In this document: positions 16,665 through 25,328 of the stretch, piece after piece
Layout: the number at the start of each line of letters is the position of its first letter
Numbering within the stretch: position 1 is the stretch's first letter
NCBI GenBank assembly: GCA_013619155.1
Contig: JABXKT010000005.1
Span: 19,296 to 83,295, forward strand
DNA: 64,000 bases
DNA from: Desulfobacteraceae bacterium
GTDB taxonomy: Bacteria > Desulfobacterota > Desulfobacteria > Desulfobacterales > Desulfolunaceae
Direction: 5' to 3'
The notes under the pieces: model-generated
The model's input: only the letters and a program-made list of their open reading frames with translations
Database searches by the model: none
Told to the model about the DNA's origin: nothing
Made by a program: the position numbers and the translations under genes

Positions 16665-17525
16665 TTAGGGAATTTTTTTGCATTCCCTTCGCCACCAGCG
16701 TGGGTGATTGACAATGGCATTGATGGTGGGCCCTAAATCAGCCACGGTGTGGGGCTCTAAGGTGATGATGGGGTGCTGCGTCTCTATCAGCCCGGTTAGG
16801 GGGCTAAAATCGATACTCCCCTCTCCTGGGGGGCGGTGGGCATCCCTTGTGCCGTCGTTGTCATGGAGGTGAATCTCCCGGGTGAGGGGACCCAGGGCCT
16901 TGATCCACCCTCTTAAGTCGCCGTCTCCGTAAGCATTGAGGTGGCCGGTGTCGAGGCAGACGCCCAAAGGCGTAAGGCCCGTGACCATTTTCGCCATCTC
17001 ATCGGGGGTGGATTCATGGACATTCTCCAGGAGCAGGTGCCCCTTAAGAGTCGCGATGTAGGCGGCCATCTCTGACCATATCGTGCGGCTCCGCGCGCGC
17101 CATCCCTCGATGCCCATGGTGTGGGTGTCGGGGTGGAATCCTGTGTGGCAGACCACATGCACCGGGTGCATCACCTCGACGGCGCGGAGCAGTCGTTCAA
17201 GGTAGTGGCGGCTCTTTTTTTGTGTGGCGGTATCCGTTGATCCTGGATCGACCCCTTCGAAGGGGCCGTGGATGGTGATGCGTGCTCCGGCCTCTCCAAA
17301 GGCCATGGCCGTCTCCTGAAGGTGGGCGGTGCCGTAGGTGTCGAGGGCGGGGATATCCATGCCGAGCTCGGGGTTGAGCCCCAGGGAGAGGAAGAGGTCA
17401 AACATGCCTTTCTCCTCCACGAGCATACGATAGGGGATGTTGACCTGGAGAGATCGGGCCACTGCTCTCATTGTCTCGTTGTAGATTGCCATACTCTGTG
17501 AGGCATCCATCTCTTGTAAAGCCAC
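16665..17525 (-). CDS. Sugar phosphate isomerase/epimerase-like TIM barrel protein
   Basis: A 286-residue protein of the xylose isomerase-like / AP endonuclease family 2 TIM-barrel superfamily. Barrel strands carry conserved metal and substrate residues: ARITIHGPF, VVCHTGFHP, LLLENVHES, GVCLDTGHLNAYGD, REIHLHDNDG and PIITLEPH. His, Glu and Asp at these strand ends form the divalent metal site in the superfamily. The start is uncertain: GTG at 17525 or the ATG five codons on; neither has a strong Shine-Dalgarno sequence. The substrate is unknown. It stands alone between the dsr promoter and a divergent nfeD gene. Confidence 0.72.
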   Translation of the reverse strand: MALQEMDASQSMAIYNETMRAVARSLQVNIPYRMLVEEKGMFDLFLSLGLNPELGMDIPALDTYGTAHLQETAMAFGEAGARITIHGPFEGVDPGSTDTATQKKSRHYLERLLRAVEVMHPVHVVCHTGFHPDTHTMGIEGWRARSRTIWSEMAAYIATLKGHLLLENVHESTPDEMAKMVTGLTPLGVCLDTGHLNAYGDGDLRGWIKALGPLTREIHLHDNDGTRDAHRPPGEGSIDFSPLTGLIETQHPIITLEPHTVADLGPTINAIVNHPRWWRRECKKIP

Positions 17526-17928
17526 GTCATTGTGGGCGGTTATAGGGATACTTTTCCCCTCTTCGTCTGATCACTCGCTATGGGGCAAAGCAAAAGAGCC
17601 GCCGTACTGTATCAGAAGAGAGGCTTTTAAGGAAACGCCATCTTAAGTGACGATGGATGAATTTTTTAAGGGGGCTCTTATCTTTAGGATTTGGGCAGGA
17701 AGGGGAGGAGCGCCCTTATCTTGCGTGCTCCCAGCTTTTCCTGTATATACGAAGAGTCACTGCGGTGTGATTCTTCCTATATGCACGTATCTGCCGTGGT
17801 GGGTGGGGCGTATAGGCACCCTTTTTAATGAAATCACCGTTGTTTATCTTTTATGTGATTGATCCCTTGCCTCACCCTCCTAGGTCGGATCCCGGCACCG
17901 CTCTTCTATCGAATCTGTGGGTATCACC
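17526..17928. other. Divergent spacer upstream of nfeD
   Basis: No gene seen in about 400 bases. It has one inverted repeat, GAAGAGTCAC (17751-17760) with GTGATTCTTC (17767-17776), one G-T wobble. It must contain the promoters for the two divergent genes, but no convincing -35/-10 pair was found. Confidence 0.4.
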
Positions 17929-19383
17929 ATGAAAAAATGGCATCTCTCTCTTCTCGTTTTATGGTGTGTCATGGGGCACTTTATGCCCGTTATGGCATCT
18001 TCTGCGGTCCCTCGGCCCGAGGCCGGTGGGGTCCGCTTGATATCCATCTCGGGTGAGGTCTCCCCAGCCATGGCCGCCTTTGTTGAGCGGGCTGTCAGGG
18101 ATGCCCGTGGAGCCACTTTGGTGATTTTTGAGATGGATACCTTTGGTGGGCGGGTGGACTCCGCCTTAAAGATCGTCGATACCATCACCGCCCTTGAGGT
18201 ACCCAGTGCGGCCTGGGTGAAGACCAAGGCGATTAGTGCCGGGGCCCTCATCGCCCTGGCCACCGATGCCCTTTATATGGCCCCCGGTACCACCATCGGG
18301 GACTGTGCCCCCATCGCTGTGGGGGCGGATGGGCCCACGATGCTCGGGGAAAAATTTCAATCCCCTCTGCGGGCCAAGTTTCGCGCTCTGGCTCGAAGGA
18401 GCGGGTACAGTGAGGCCCTGGCCGAGTCCATGGTGTCCGAAGATCTGGAGATTATCGCTTTCGAATCCGCGGGAAAAACGGTGTACATGGAGGCGCAGGC
18501 CTTTAAAGACCTCAAGGATCCGCCGGAGGATAGTCGCACCGTGGTCCGTAAGGGGGAGCTTCTCACCATGGATGATGTGGAGGCCCACGCTTTTGGTTTC
18601 TCTCGGGCCACTCTAAAAACCGTTGAAGCGGTGGCCCGGGCCCAGGGGGCAGGGAACACATCGATGACACGCCTCCTCCCCACCTGGTCTGAAGATCTCT
18701 CCCGATGGGTGCTCTCCATCACCCCGATCCTCATGATTATAGGCCTGGGGGCCCTCTACACCGAATTGAAGGCACCGGGATTTGGGATTTTTGGCATTGT
18801 GGGTGTCGTGGCCCTGGGGTTTGGCCTGTTTGGTCAGCATCTCGCCGGGCTTGCCACCTATGGGGAGGTTCTCATCATCGTTATCGGACTACTTCTCCTC
18901 GTGGTGGAGGTCTTTATCCTTCCCGGTTTTGGGGTGGCCGGCATCGTCGGGTCTCTTCTCATCATGGGGGGGCTGATCCTCTCCCTCCAGGATTTCGTGC
19001 TGCCCGACCCGGCTCTGCCCTGGGAGGGCAGTCTCTTCCGAGGGAACCTTCTCACCGTGGTGGTCTCCTTCGGTGCCTCCCTTCTTGTTGCCGTGGCGTT
19101 CTTGCGCTATCTTGTACCCGCCATGGCCGGTCGTACGGGCGGGCCCTATCTGGCTGCGGACTTAAAAGCGTCCCGGGCCACCTCCGAGGAGGCCACACGC
19201 ATCTCATGTGGGGAGAGGGGGGTCTCCATCATGCCCCTTCGTCCGAGCGGGAAGGCTGAATTTCATACAGAGCTCTTCGATGTGGTGACTCAAGGGGACT
19301 TTATCCCGAAGGGCACCTCTATCATTATCATCGCCGTGGAGGGAAACCGTATCATCGTCTCCCGAAGTGAGCCACCCCAGTGA
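17929..19383 (+). CDS. NfeD family membrane serine protease (long form)
   Basis: A long NfeD protein: signal peptide (MKKWHLSLLVLW...MASS), a ClpP-like serine protease domain (residues 30-215; TKAISAGALIALATD carries the likely nucleophile Ser), four or five membrane helices (about 240-390) and a C-terminal OB-fold NfeD domain (about 405-484). Such proteases cleave stomatin/flotillin-type partners in other organisms. I take ATG 17929; the in-frame GTG at 17917 only adds four residues. It is followed by a short NfeD gene and floA, the classical partner arrangement. Confidence 0.9.
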   Translation: MKKWHLSLLVLWCVMGHFMPVMASSAVPRPEAGGVRLISISGEVSPAMAAFVERAVRDARGATLVIFEMDTFGGRVDSALKIVDTITALEVPSAAWVKTKAISAGALIALATDALYMAPGTTIGDCAPIAVGADGPTMLGEKFQSPLRAKFRALARRSGYSEALAESMVSEDLEIIAFESAGKTVYMEAQAFKDLKDPPEDSRTVVRKGELLTMDDVEAHAFGFSRATLKTVEAVARAQGAGNTSMTRLLPTWSEDLSRWVLSITPILMIIGLGALYTELKAPGFGIFGIVGVVALGFGLFGQHLAGLATYGEVLIIVIGLLLLVVEVFILPGFGVAGIVGSLLIMGGLILSLQDFVLPDPALPWEGSLFRGNLLTVVVSFGASLLVAVAFLRYLVPAMAGRTGGPYLAADLKASRATSEEATRISCGERGVSIMPLRPSGKAEFHTELFDVVTQGDFIPKGTSIIIIAVEGNRIIVSRSEPPQ

Positions 19384-19415
19384 ATCTGCCTTAAGAGCCA
19401 AGGAAGCGAGCCCCT

Positions 19416-19895
19416 ATGATGAAACTTACCCTCACCATTATCACTCTTCAGCTGTTGGGACTTGTCGCCGTCGTTGTGGAGTGTATTATCCCCTCGTTCG
19501 GTATCATCTCCCTTATTGCTGCCACCTTTTTTTTGATCTCTCTTTATATGGTTTTTACAGGGCTGTCGCCCCAGGTGGGATATATCCTGGTGGTGGCGGA
19601 TATTTTTTTGATTCCTGCTGCGATCCTCTTCGGTGTCAAGGCGATGGCCCATTCACCCATGGCCTTGAATTATCAGCTTAAGCGCTCAGACGGTGTCTCC
19701 TCCCAGAAAAAAGGGCTGGATCACTTCATCGGTCTTGAGGGTACCGCCTTAACCGATCTGAGGCCTTCCGGTGTGGCTATCATCGGCGATGAGCGTATCG
19801 ATGTGGTCACCCGCGGCGAATATATCGAAAAAGAGAGCCCCATCCAGGTGCTCTCTGTCACCGCCAACAGCGTGATTGTGAAACTGGCAGGGTAA
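19416..19895 (+). CDS. Short NfeD protein (membrane plus OB fold)
   Basis: A 159-residue protein with two or three membrane helices (LTIITLQLLGLVAVVVECII; ISLIAATFFLISLYMVF; ILVVADIFLIPAAILF) and a C-terminal OB-fold domain with EGTALTDLRPSGVAIIGDER and DVVTRGEYIE, the NfeD signature. It lacks the protease domain. It lies 32 bases after the long NfeD gene and 91 bases before floA, so the three probably form one transcript. Confidence 0.88.
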   Translation: MMKLTLTIITLQLLGLVAVVVECIIPSFGIISLIAATFFLISLYMVFTGLSPQVGYILVVADIFLIPAAILFGVKAMAHSPMALNYQLKRSDGVSSQKKGLDHFIGLEGTALTDLRPSGVAIIGDERIDVVTRGEYIEKESPIQVLSVTANSVIVKLAG

Positions 19896-19986
19896 ACGTA
19901 GCGTGCCGGAGGCATTTTTTTTAGATCGGCCCGGTCTTTCGGATATGGAAGATCATTATTGATAACGAGTAATCCAGGAGAAACGA

Positions 19987-20973
19987 ATGACGCCCAATAC
20001 GATTTTAACGTTTGTTGTGCTGGCTATTGTGCTGGTGATTCTTTTTATCATCGGCTCTGCGATTAAGCTTTGGATTCAGGCCCTGGTATCTGGGGCCCAT
20101 GTGGGTATGCTCAATATTGTCTTTATGAGATTAAGAAAGGTTCCGGCGCCCCTTATCATCGAATCCAAGATTATGGCGGTGAAGGCGGGCATCGATATCG
20201 ACACGGATATGTTGGAATCCCATTTTCTGGCTGGCGGTAACCTGGCCCGTGTGGTGCAGTCTCTGATTGCCGCCGATAAGGCCAACATCGAGTTGGAGTT
20301 TAATCGTGCGGCGGCCATTGACCTGGCCGGTCGAAATGTCCTGGAAGCGGTGCAGATGAGCGTCAATCCCAAGGTCATCGAGACCCCGAAGATCGCCGCC
20401 ATGGCCAAAGACGGCATTCAGCTTAAGGCCTTGGCCCTGGTGACGGTTCGTGCGAACCTCGATCGTCTCGTGGGTGGTGCCGGAGCCGATACGATCCTGG
20501 CCCGTGTGGGGGAAGGCATCGTCTCCACCATTGGTTCTGCCGAAAATCATAAGCAGGTGCTGGAGAATCCGGATCGTATCTCCAAGACCGTTCTCTCCAA
20601 GGGGCTGGATTCGGGCACCGCCTACGAAATTCTCTCCATCGATATCGCCGATGTGGACGTGGGCAAGAACATCGGTGCCGATCTGGAGACCGACCGTGCC
20701 GAAGCAGACAAGAAGATCGCCCAGGCCAAGGCCGAAGAGCGTCGTGCCATGGCCTACGCCGTAGAGCAGGAGATGAGTGCGCGTGTTCAGGAGATGCAGG
20801 CCAAGGTGGTGGAAGCCGAAGCCCAGGTGCCTCTGGCCATGGCCGAAGCGTTCCGAAGTGGCAATCTGGGTATCATGGATTATTACAAGATGAAGAATAT
20901 CATGGCCGATACCGATATGCGCAGCTCCATTGCCGGGGATGAGAAGGATTCGGGTGAGAAGGAGACCACCTGA
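19987..20973 (+). CDS. floA: Flotillin-like protein FloA
   Basis: FloA organises membrane microdomains. The 328-residue sequence has one N-terminal membrane segment (residues 5-27), an SPFH-like core ([57 protein letters not shown]) and an Ala/Glu-rich helix ([40 protein letters not shown]) used for oligomerisation. Length fits the UPF0365 family. AGGAG precedes the start. The gene order NfeD-NfeD-FloA is widely conserved and supports the role. Confidence 0.95.
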   Translation: MTPNTILTFVVLAIVLVILFIIGSAIKLWIQALVSGAHVGMLNIVFMRLRKVPAPLIIESKIMAVKAGIDIDTDMLESHFLAGGNLARVVQSLIAADKANIELEFNRAAAIDLAGRNVLEAVQMSVNPKVIETPKIAAMAKDGIQLKALALVTVRANLDRLVGGAGADTILARVGEGIVSTIGSAENHKQVLENPDRISKTVLSKGLDSGTAYEILSIDIADVDVGKNIGADLETDRAEADKKIAQAKAEERRAMAYAVEQEMSARVQEMQAKVVEAEAQVPLAMAEAFRSGNLGIMDYYKMKNIMADTDMRSSIAGDEKDSGEKETT

Positions 20974-21443
20974 TGGGAGGGCTTCGGTTTCTGATCACGA
21001 TTTTTGTGGTTTATCTGATCTTTCGCAGCATCATGAGGCGAGTTCTCGCCGCCGTGAACCAGGATGGCGATGCGCCCTCCCAGGGGAAGGTGGGGGGGAT
21101 CATCTTTCGGATGAAGCAGGAGATGGATAGGGCCAGGCGAGATGCGCAGCGAGAGGCCTCGGGTGATGAGGCGGTGGAGGTGACGGACGAAGGTTCCTGG
21201 GAGGAGCCGGAGGCGGAGCTCCTCTTCGAGGGGGACGATAGTGCTCCCCGTGAACGCTGGGATGAGGTGGATGAGACCCCCTCTTTCTGGGATCGTCAGG
21301 AGGAGAAATCCCCTGTGGTCTCTCCGGGGGTTGCCCCTTCCTCTTGTCGTAATACGTGTCATCGCCGCAGGCGTCGTATCCCCCTTAAGCAGGCCTTTAT
21401 CTGGAAGGAGATCCTCGATGCGCCTGTGGGACTGAGGCCTTAA
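20973..21443 (+). CDS. Small membrane-anchored protein downstream of floA
   Basis: A 156-residue protein of unknown function. An N-terminal helix (LRFLITIFVVYLIFRSIM) anchors it, followed by a strongly acidic low-complexity middle (residues 60-110) and a basic tail (CRNTCHRRRRRIPLKQAFIWKEIL). The end, KQAFIWKEILDAPVGLRP, looks like a short docking segment. Its ATG overlaps the floA TGA (ATGA), implying translational coupling and a role with FloA. No known domain was recognised. Confidence 0.75.
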   Translation: MGGLRFLITIFVVYLIFRSIMRRVLAAVNQDGDAPSQGKVGGIIFRMKQEMDRARRDAQREASGDEAVEVTDEGSWEEPEAELLFEGDDSAPRERWDEVDETPSFWDRQEEKSPVVSPGVAPSSCRNTCHRRRRRIPLKQAFIWKEILDAPVGLRP

Positions 21444-21509
21444 GATCCGGTGAACCCTAAGAGCCTCCGGTCTCCGGCCGGGGGCCATACTTTAATTATT
21501 TTAAGGAAC

Positions 21510-22424
21510 ATGGTGTTGAAGCGGATTATTGAGCTTTTGGCTTATAAGATTATTTGGATGTTTTTTCTCCTCTTGGGGCTCGTCCCCGAGCCCCTGGCCG
21601 AGCGCATGGCCCATGTCCTGGGGGGGATCTGGTATCGTATGGATAGGCGTCATCGGGATGTGGCCTTGGAGAATATGGCCATCGTCTTTGGCGACACAAT
21701 GAGCCGAGAAGAGATGATCGCCTTGAGTCGACGGTCCTTCGATCATATTGCCCTGGTTCCCTTTGAGATGGGGCGTAGCCTGCGCTGGAACTGGCGGGCC
21801 ATCGAGGCCCGCTTCCGGGTTTATGGGGCGGGTCATATTAAGGCCGCCCATGATAAGGGCAAGGGGGTTCTTGTCCTCACCTGTCATATCGGCAATTGGG
21901 AGTTTTTGCCCCTCTCCATGATCACCTCGGGTTATCGGATCGCCGCCGTCTATCGTCCCCTGGACTTTAAACCCATGGATCGCTTTATTCTGGAGATGCG
22001 GGAACGTTTCGGGTGCTGTATGTACCCGACCAAACATGCCCGGAGAGGTATTCTTGCGGCCCTGGGTAAGGGGCATATCGTGGGGCTCCTCAGCGATCAA
22101 AATGCCGCCAAGCGTCATCAGGGCGTGTTTATTGATGTTTTTGGTAAGAAGGCGAGTGCCCATAGCGGCATCGCTCAGCTCGCCTTGAGTACAGGCGCGC
22201 CTGTCGTCCCTTACTTCGTGGCCCGGGATGGTCAGTTTATCCGGGGGGAGTTTGGTGCCGAGATTCCTTTGGTGAATACCGGTAATTTTGAGTCCGATGT
22301 GCGGGCCAATACCCAGAATTTTGGGTACGCCATGGAGAAGATGATCCGTAAATATCCGGAGCAGTGGTTCTGGGTTCATCGCCGGTGGAAGACCCGTCCC
22401 CTGGATGAGAAGGGCGGCCTTTGA
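21510..22424 (+). CDS. Lysophospholipid/lipid A acyltransferase (LpxL/HtrB family)
   Basis: A 304-residue member of the LpxL/HtrB acyltransferase family, which adds secondary acyl chains to lipid A at the inner membrane. The catalytic motif is seen as TCHIGNWEFLP; downstream are AVYRPLDFK and LSDQNAAKRHQGVFIDVFGK, both typical. One N-terminal membrane helix is present (IIWMFFLLLGLV). I prefer the ATG at 21510 with AAGGA just upstream over an in-frame start at 21450. Whether it is LpxL- or LpxM-like cannot be decided. Confidence 0.88.
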   Translation: MVLKRIIELLAYKIIWMFFLLLGLVPEPLAERMAHVLGGIWYRMDRRHRDVALENMAIVFGDTMSREEMIALSRRSFDHIALVPFEMGRSLRWNWRAIEARFRVYGAGHIKAAHDKGKGVLVLTCHIGNWEFLPLSMITSGYRIAAVYRPLDFKPMDRFILEMRERFGCCMYPTKHARRGILAALGKGHIVGLLSDQNAAKRHQGVFIDVFGKKASAHSGIAQLALSTGAPVVPYFVARDGQFIRGEFGAEIPLVNTGNFESDVRANTQNFGYAMEKMIRKYPEQWFWVHRRWKTRPLDEKGGL

Positions 22425-22464
22425 CTCCGGGCTCCCTTCGCTGGCATGGACACAAGCATGGGAA

Positions 22465-22677
22465 AAGGGTTCGTCACTATTTAGCCTACTGGATGAAAAT
22501 GCCTTTTGTGATTAAAGTGGGCAAGAAAAGCAGGCCTCCGGCGGCCAGGGAATCAGCCCTTGGGCCCTTAGGTGGGTGAATACGACGGGGCAACGGCCCG
22601 TCATATCCGGGGAAAAAACGTTTTACAGGCGCGTGTTTCTATCATCTATAGGCGCCGTTGAATAGTGACAAGGGTTC
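22465..22677. mobile_element. MITE-like element with terminal inverted repeats and 8-bp direct repeats
   Basis: A 197-bp non-coding element (22473-22669) starts GTCACTATT and ends AATAGTGAC, a 9-bp perfect terminal inverted repeat. It is flanked by identical AAGGGTTC octamers (22465-22472 and 22670-22677), as expected of a target-site duplication. Inside are modules of the dispersed repeat (GCCTCCGGCGGCCAGGGAA, the GACGGGGC-AAC-GGCCCGTC hairpin, ACGTTTTACAGG). No transposase gene is present. Confidence 0.75.
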
Positions 22678-22716
22678 TTGGATAAAAAATTAGGATGGAA
22701 ATGGTAAGGGGGACCC

Positions 22717-23742
22717 GTGGCATCATTGGATTTTGAAAAAGAACAGCAGGCCTTTCGGGAGTATCACAGCGAGCATCACGAACTTCTCGAGGCGGCCAGG
22801 CACGCCTTTATCGTGATCATCGACTCGATTTTGGCGGGGGATATTCCCATCTCTTCCGTGACGGGTCGCGTTAAGGATAAAGAGGAGTCGATCAAGAAGT
22901 TTTCACGCAAGTACCAGACCAAGCTCGAAGAGGTGAAAACACCGTATGAGATTAAGGATCATATAACGGATCTCATCGGACTGCGGGTGGTCTCCCTGTA
23001 CGAATCGGATATCGTGCGCATCCGGGATATCCTCGAAGAGGAGTTCGAATTCGTGGAGGTCACCGATAAGATCGAGGCCATGGAGAGTAAAGAGGACTCC
23101 TTCGGCTATAAGGGCCTGCATGTGGATTTGAGACTCAAAGAGCCCCGGAGCAGTATGCGGGAGTATGCCCGATACGCCGACTTGCGTTTTGAATTGCAGA
23201 TTCGGACGATCATCCAGGACGCCTGGAGCACCCTGGACCATAAGATCAAGTATAAGAAATCGATTCCCCTCTACCTGAAACGACGTATCAATACCCTTGC
23301 CGCCCTCTTCGAGATGGCCGACCGGGAGTTCTACAGCATTCGAGAAGAGACCATTAAGTCGGCCGAAAAAGAGAAGCGGAACAGGGATCGCCTCTCCGAA
23401 AAAGAGCAGCTCAACGCCTTCTCCTTTCTCGCCATCGCCGAGGAGCGATTTCCCGAATATCGCTTTCAGCCCCATAAGGTGGATGGTTTTGTTCTGGAGC
23501 TGGTGGATTATGGCTCTCTTTCGCCCAGTCGCTTTAAGGCCATCGTGGACGCGGGCTATGAGATCGTCGACGATTACAAACAATACCTGGGACAAAACGC
23601 CACCCAGCGCCATGCCTTAAACCCCTATATGATGATTCGACACCTGTTGTACTGGGAGGATAAGGTCCGGTATGAGCGTATTTTGTACAACGACCAGAGA
23701 GATGGATTCGATACCTGGCTGGAGTCTCGGGAGGGGCTTTAG
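22717..23742 (+). CDS. RelA/SpoT synthetase-domain protein ((p)ppGpp synthetase)
   Basis: A 341-residue protein with a RelA/SpoT synthetase domain and no hydrolase, TGS or ACT domain. Catalytic-region motifs are VTGRVKDKEESIKKFSRKY (residues 48-66), ITDLIGLRVVSLYE, SFGYKGLHVDLRL and FELQIRTIIQDAWSTLDHKI, all close to active synthetases, so it probably makes (p)ppGpp or a related alarmone. The last 130 residues form a helical extension not seen in the smallest synthetases. The start is GTG 22717 with AAGGGGG upstream. It lies between two repeat elements and is monocistronic. Confidence 0.88.
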   Translation: MASLDFEKEQQAFREYHSEHHELLEAARHAFIVIIDSILAGDIPISSVTGRVKDKEESIKKFSRKYQTKLEEVKTPYEIKDHITDLIGLRVVSLYESDIVRIRDILEEEFEFVEVTDKIEAMESKEDSFGYKGLHVDLRLKEPRSSMREYARYADLRFELQIRTIIQDAWSTLDHKIKYKKSIPLYLKRRINTLAALFEMADREFYSIREETIKSAEKEKRNRDRLSEKEQLNAFSFLAIAEERFPEYRFQPHKVDGFVLELVDYGSLSPSRFKAIVDAGYEIVDDYKQYLGQNATQRHALNPYMMIRHLLYWEDKVRYERILYNDQRDGFDTWLESREGL

Positions 23743-23824
23743 GCGAGCCGATTCTATGATGGCTGTCGTCCATACAGGGGGGGGCTTGCCCCCTCCTTTT
23801 TACGGTATGAAGGTGGCGAATTTT

Positions 23825-24060
23825 TCGACCTGGGGTCTATGGGGTCGGCCCCGCCGCCGGAGGCCGTGCGGTGAAAGTTTGCCTCCGGCGGCCCTGCCGG
23901 GAGCCAAACAAACTTTTACTGTAACGGAGACGGACCAAAGGTCCGTCTCCGTTACAAATCTGGGATTTATCTCCTGGCCTCCGGAGGCCCTTTTTCTGGC
24001 CACTTTGACCATAGAAGGCACCCAAGGCGGCCCTGTCTGGAGCCAAACTTTTGCCTAATT
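23825..24060. repeat. Dispersed intergenic repeat, copy with a perfect 17-bp hairpin
   Basis: Contains GCCGCCGGAGGC and GCCTCCGGCGGCC ends, a perfect 17-bp stem (23920-23936 with 23940-23956, loop AAA), the inverse of the CCAGG..ATAAATC module, and the inverse of TTCTATGGTCAAAGTGGGC (CCACTTTGACCATAGAAGG, about 24000-24018). Two partial copies appear back to back between the convergent (p)ppGpp synthetase and pyrE genes; the long hairpin may also terminate transcripts. Confidence 0.85.
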
Positions 24061-24109
24061 TAAAAGATTGGGCTTAACAAACAGATATCGTCAAGTCACT
24101 CCTAAATTT

Positions 24110-24205
24110 AACCCCGGATCAAAGGCGGATGTGATTTACCCCGAGATACGAGGAGTAAAGCGCATACGCAACCTGCTTTTCACGCTCCCTTTGACCCTAG
24201 GTGGC
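24110..24205. repeat. Fragment of the dispersed repeat (GCGCATACGC module)
   Basis: GGCGGATGTGATTTACCCCGAG..., ending GTAAAGCGCATACGCAACCTGC, matches in inverse order the module seen complete at 48355-48397. The arms no longer pair fully, so this copy is decayed. Confidence 0.65.
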
Positions 24206-24210
24206 AGTCT

Positions 24211-24771
24211 TTACAGGCTGACCCCCAGGTGTGTCATCAGTTCGTCACGAGTGATGATGGAGCGGACGTCGTCCACGTACGCTTGGACGTTCTCGAGGCC
24301 CCCTTCCTGGCGGTCGATGAGGGTGATGACGCGCACCACCTCGAGGCCCTGGACGCGGGCGCGTTCGATGGCTTTGATGGTGGAGCCGCCGGTGGTGATG
24401 ACGTCATCGATGATCACCACTTTTTCGCCCTTGGCCATATCCCCTTCCACCCAGTTGATGATGCCGTGGTCTTTGAGCTCCTTGCGAATCGAGAAGGCTT
24501 TGATGGGCTTGCCGCCGAGTTCGGATGCAAAGGAGGTGGCCACGGCGATGGGGTCGGCACCAAAGGTGAGGCCCCCGATACCGGTGATGTCGAGATCTTT
24601 TACCGCCTCGAAGACGAGGTTACCCACGAGGAACATGCCGCGAGGGCTCAAGATGGTAGGTTTGCAGTTGACGTAGAAGTGGCTCATCTTTCCCGATGCC
24701 AGCTTGAAGGTGGGTTCTTCGGAGAATTTGAAGGATGTTTTACAGACAATATCGATCAGTTCGTTTTTCAT
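24211..24771 (-). CDS. pyrE: Orotate phosphoribosyltransferase
   Basis: PyrE joins orotate to PRPP to give OMP in pyrimidine synthesis. The PRPP-binding loop is clear: [14 protein letters not shown] (about residues 118-131). Other family parts are [15 protein letters not shown] [15 protein letters not shown] and [17 protein letters not shown]. Length from the ATG at 24771 is 186 residues, normal for the family, and AAGGAG sits eight bases upstream. The frame stays open further 5' but without a good start signal. It is monocistronic. Confidence 0.95.
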   Translation of the reverse strand: MKNELIDIVCKTSFKFSEEPTFKLASGKMSHFYVNCKPTILSPRGMFLVGNLVFEAVKDLDITGIGGLTFGADPIAVATSFASELGGKPIKAFSIRKELKDHGIINWVEGDMAKGEKVVIIDDVITTGGSTIKAIERARVQGLEVVRVITLIDRQEGGLENVQAYVDDVRSIITRDELMTHLGVSL

Positions 24772-24837
24772 GGGGCGTCTCCTTAAAAATGCACAGTGCC
24801 TTCCGGCATCCTTAGTAATGGTGGCTGCACGCAGCCT

Positions 24838-24976
24838 GTATGGTAAACGTCTCTCTTGCTTTAAAGGCAAGCCTTCCGGCGGCCAAGGGATGGACCCTTA
24901 GAACGTAAGGTTCGTGAATGCTCTCGATCCTCCTCGTTTCTGGGAAGGTCGACCACATTCGCTGATGGGCGCCACC
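24838..24976. repeat. Decayed copy of the dispersed repeat upstream of pyrE
   Basis: GCCTTCCGGCGGCCAAGGGATGGACCCTT (about 24870-24898) and the GTGAATGCTCTCGATC...GGTCGACCACATTCGC hairpin (24915-24962) match the first and last modules of the family, with substitutions. Confidence 0.6.
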
Positions 24977-25210
24977 CGTGGAGGGTGAGAGTGGATCACC
25001 CTTGGCTCCATCGGCCCGCAGCTCTCCCTGGAAAGCTCTCATGGGCCGTGAGAGTTCCCGATAAAAATCGGTTGCTTTTGTGGTAGGTGATGGCTATGTA
25101 AAAAGGTCTTGGATAGAGCCCGACCTGTAGATGCAGGAAACCTCCACTGATGGAAGAAGCCATTTGGGATAGTCAGTGGAGGCCCGTACGTAAGGAAAAC
25201 CGTTTTGCGG
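24961..25210. ncRNA. Candidate structured RNA or leader (unassigned)
   Basis: A gene-free stretch between pyrE and ftsE with several perfect stems in order: GCTGATGG/CCATCGGC (24961-25015, one G-U) enclosing AGGGTGA/TCACCCT, CTCTCA/TGAGAG, CCGAT/ATCGG, CCTG/CAGG, and CCTCCACTGA/TCAGTGGAGG (25141-25150 with 25173-25182). The 22-base loop of the last stem contains AGCCAT, complementary to ATGGCT upstream at about 25089, a possible pseudoknot. It does not match RNase P, tmRNA, SRP, 6S or riboswitch classes that I know. Strand is not determined. Confidence 0.35.
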
Positions 25211-25328
25211 CACTCCTTGACTCGTGATGTCCAATTATCAGAAAATGGGGTGAAAAATCAACGGGAATTGTCTCTATGGGCGTTGTTTTTTCTCGCGGTT
25301 TCGCCCCGCCCACCTCGAACCGGAGCCT

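Noticed and set aside
24961..25210. SRP, 6S, tmRNA or RNase P RNA
   Set aside because: GGAAGAAGCC recalls the SRP tetraloop region, but flanking conserved bases and overall folds do not match.
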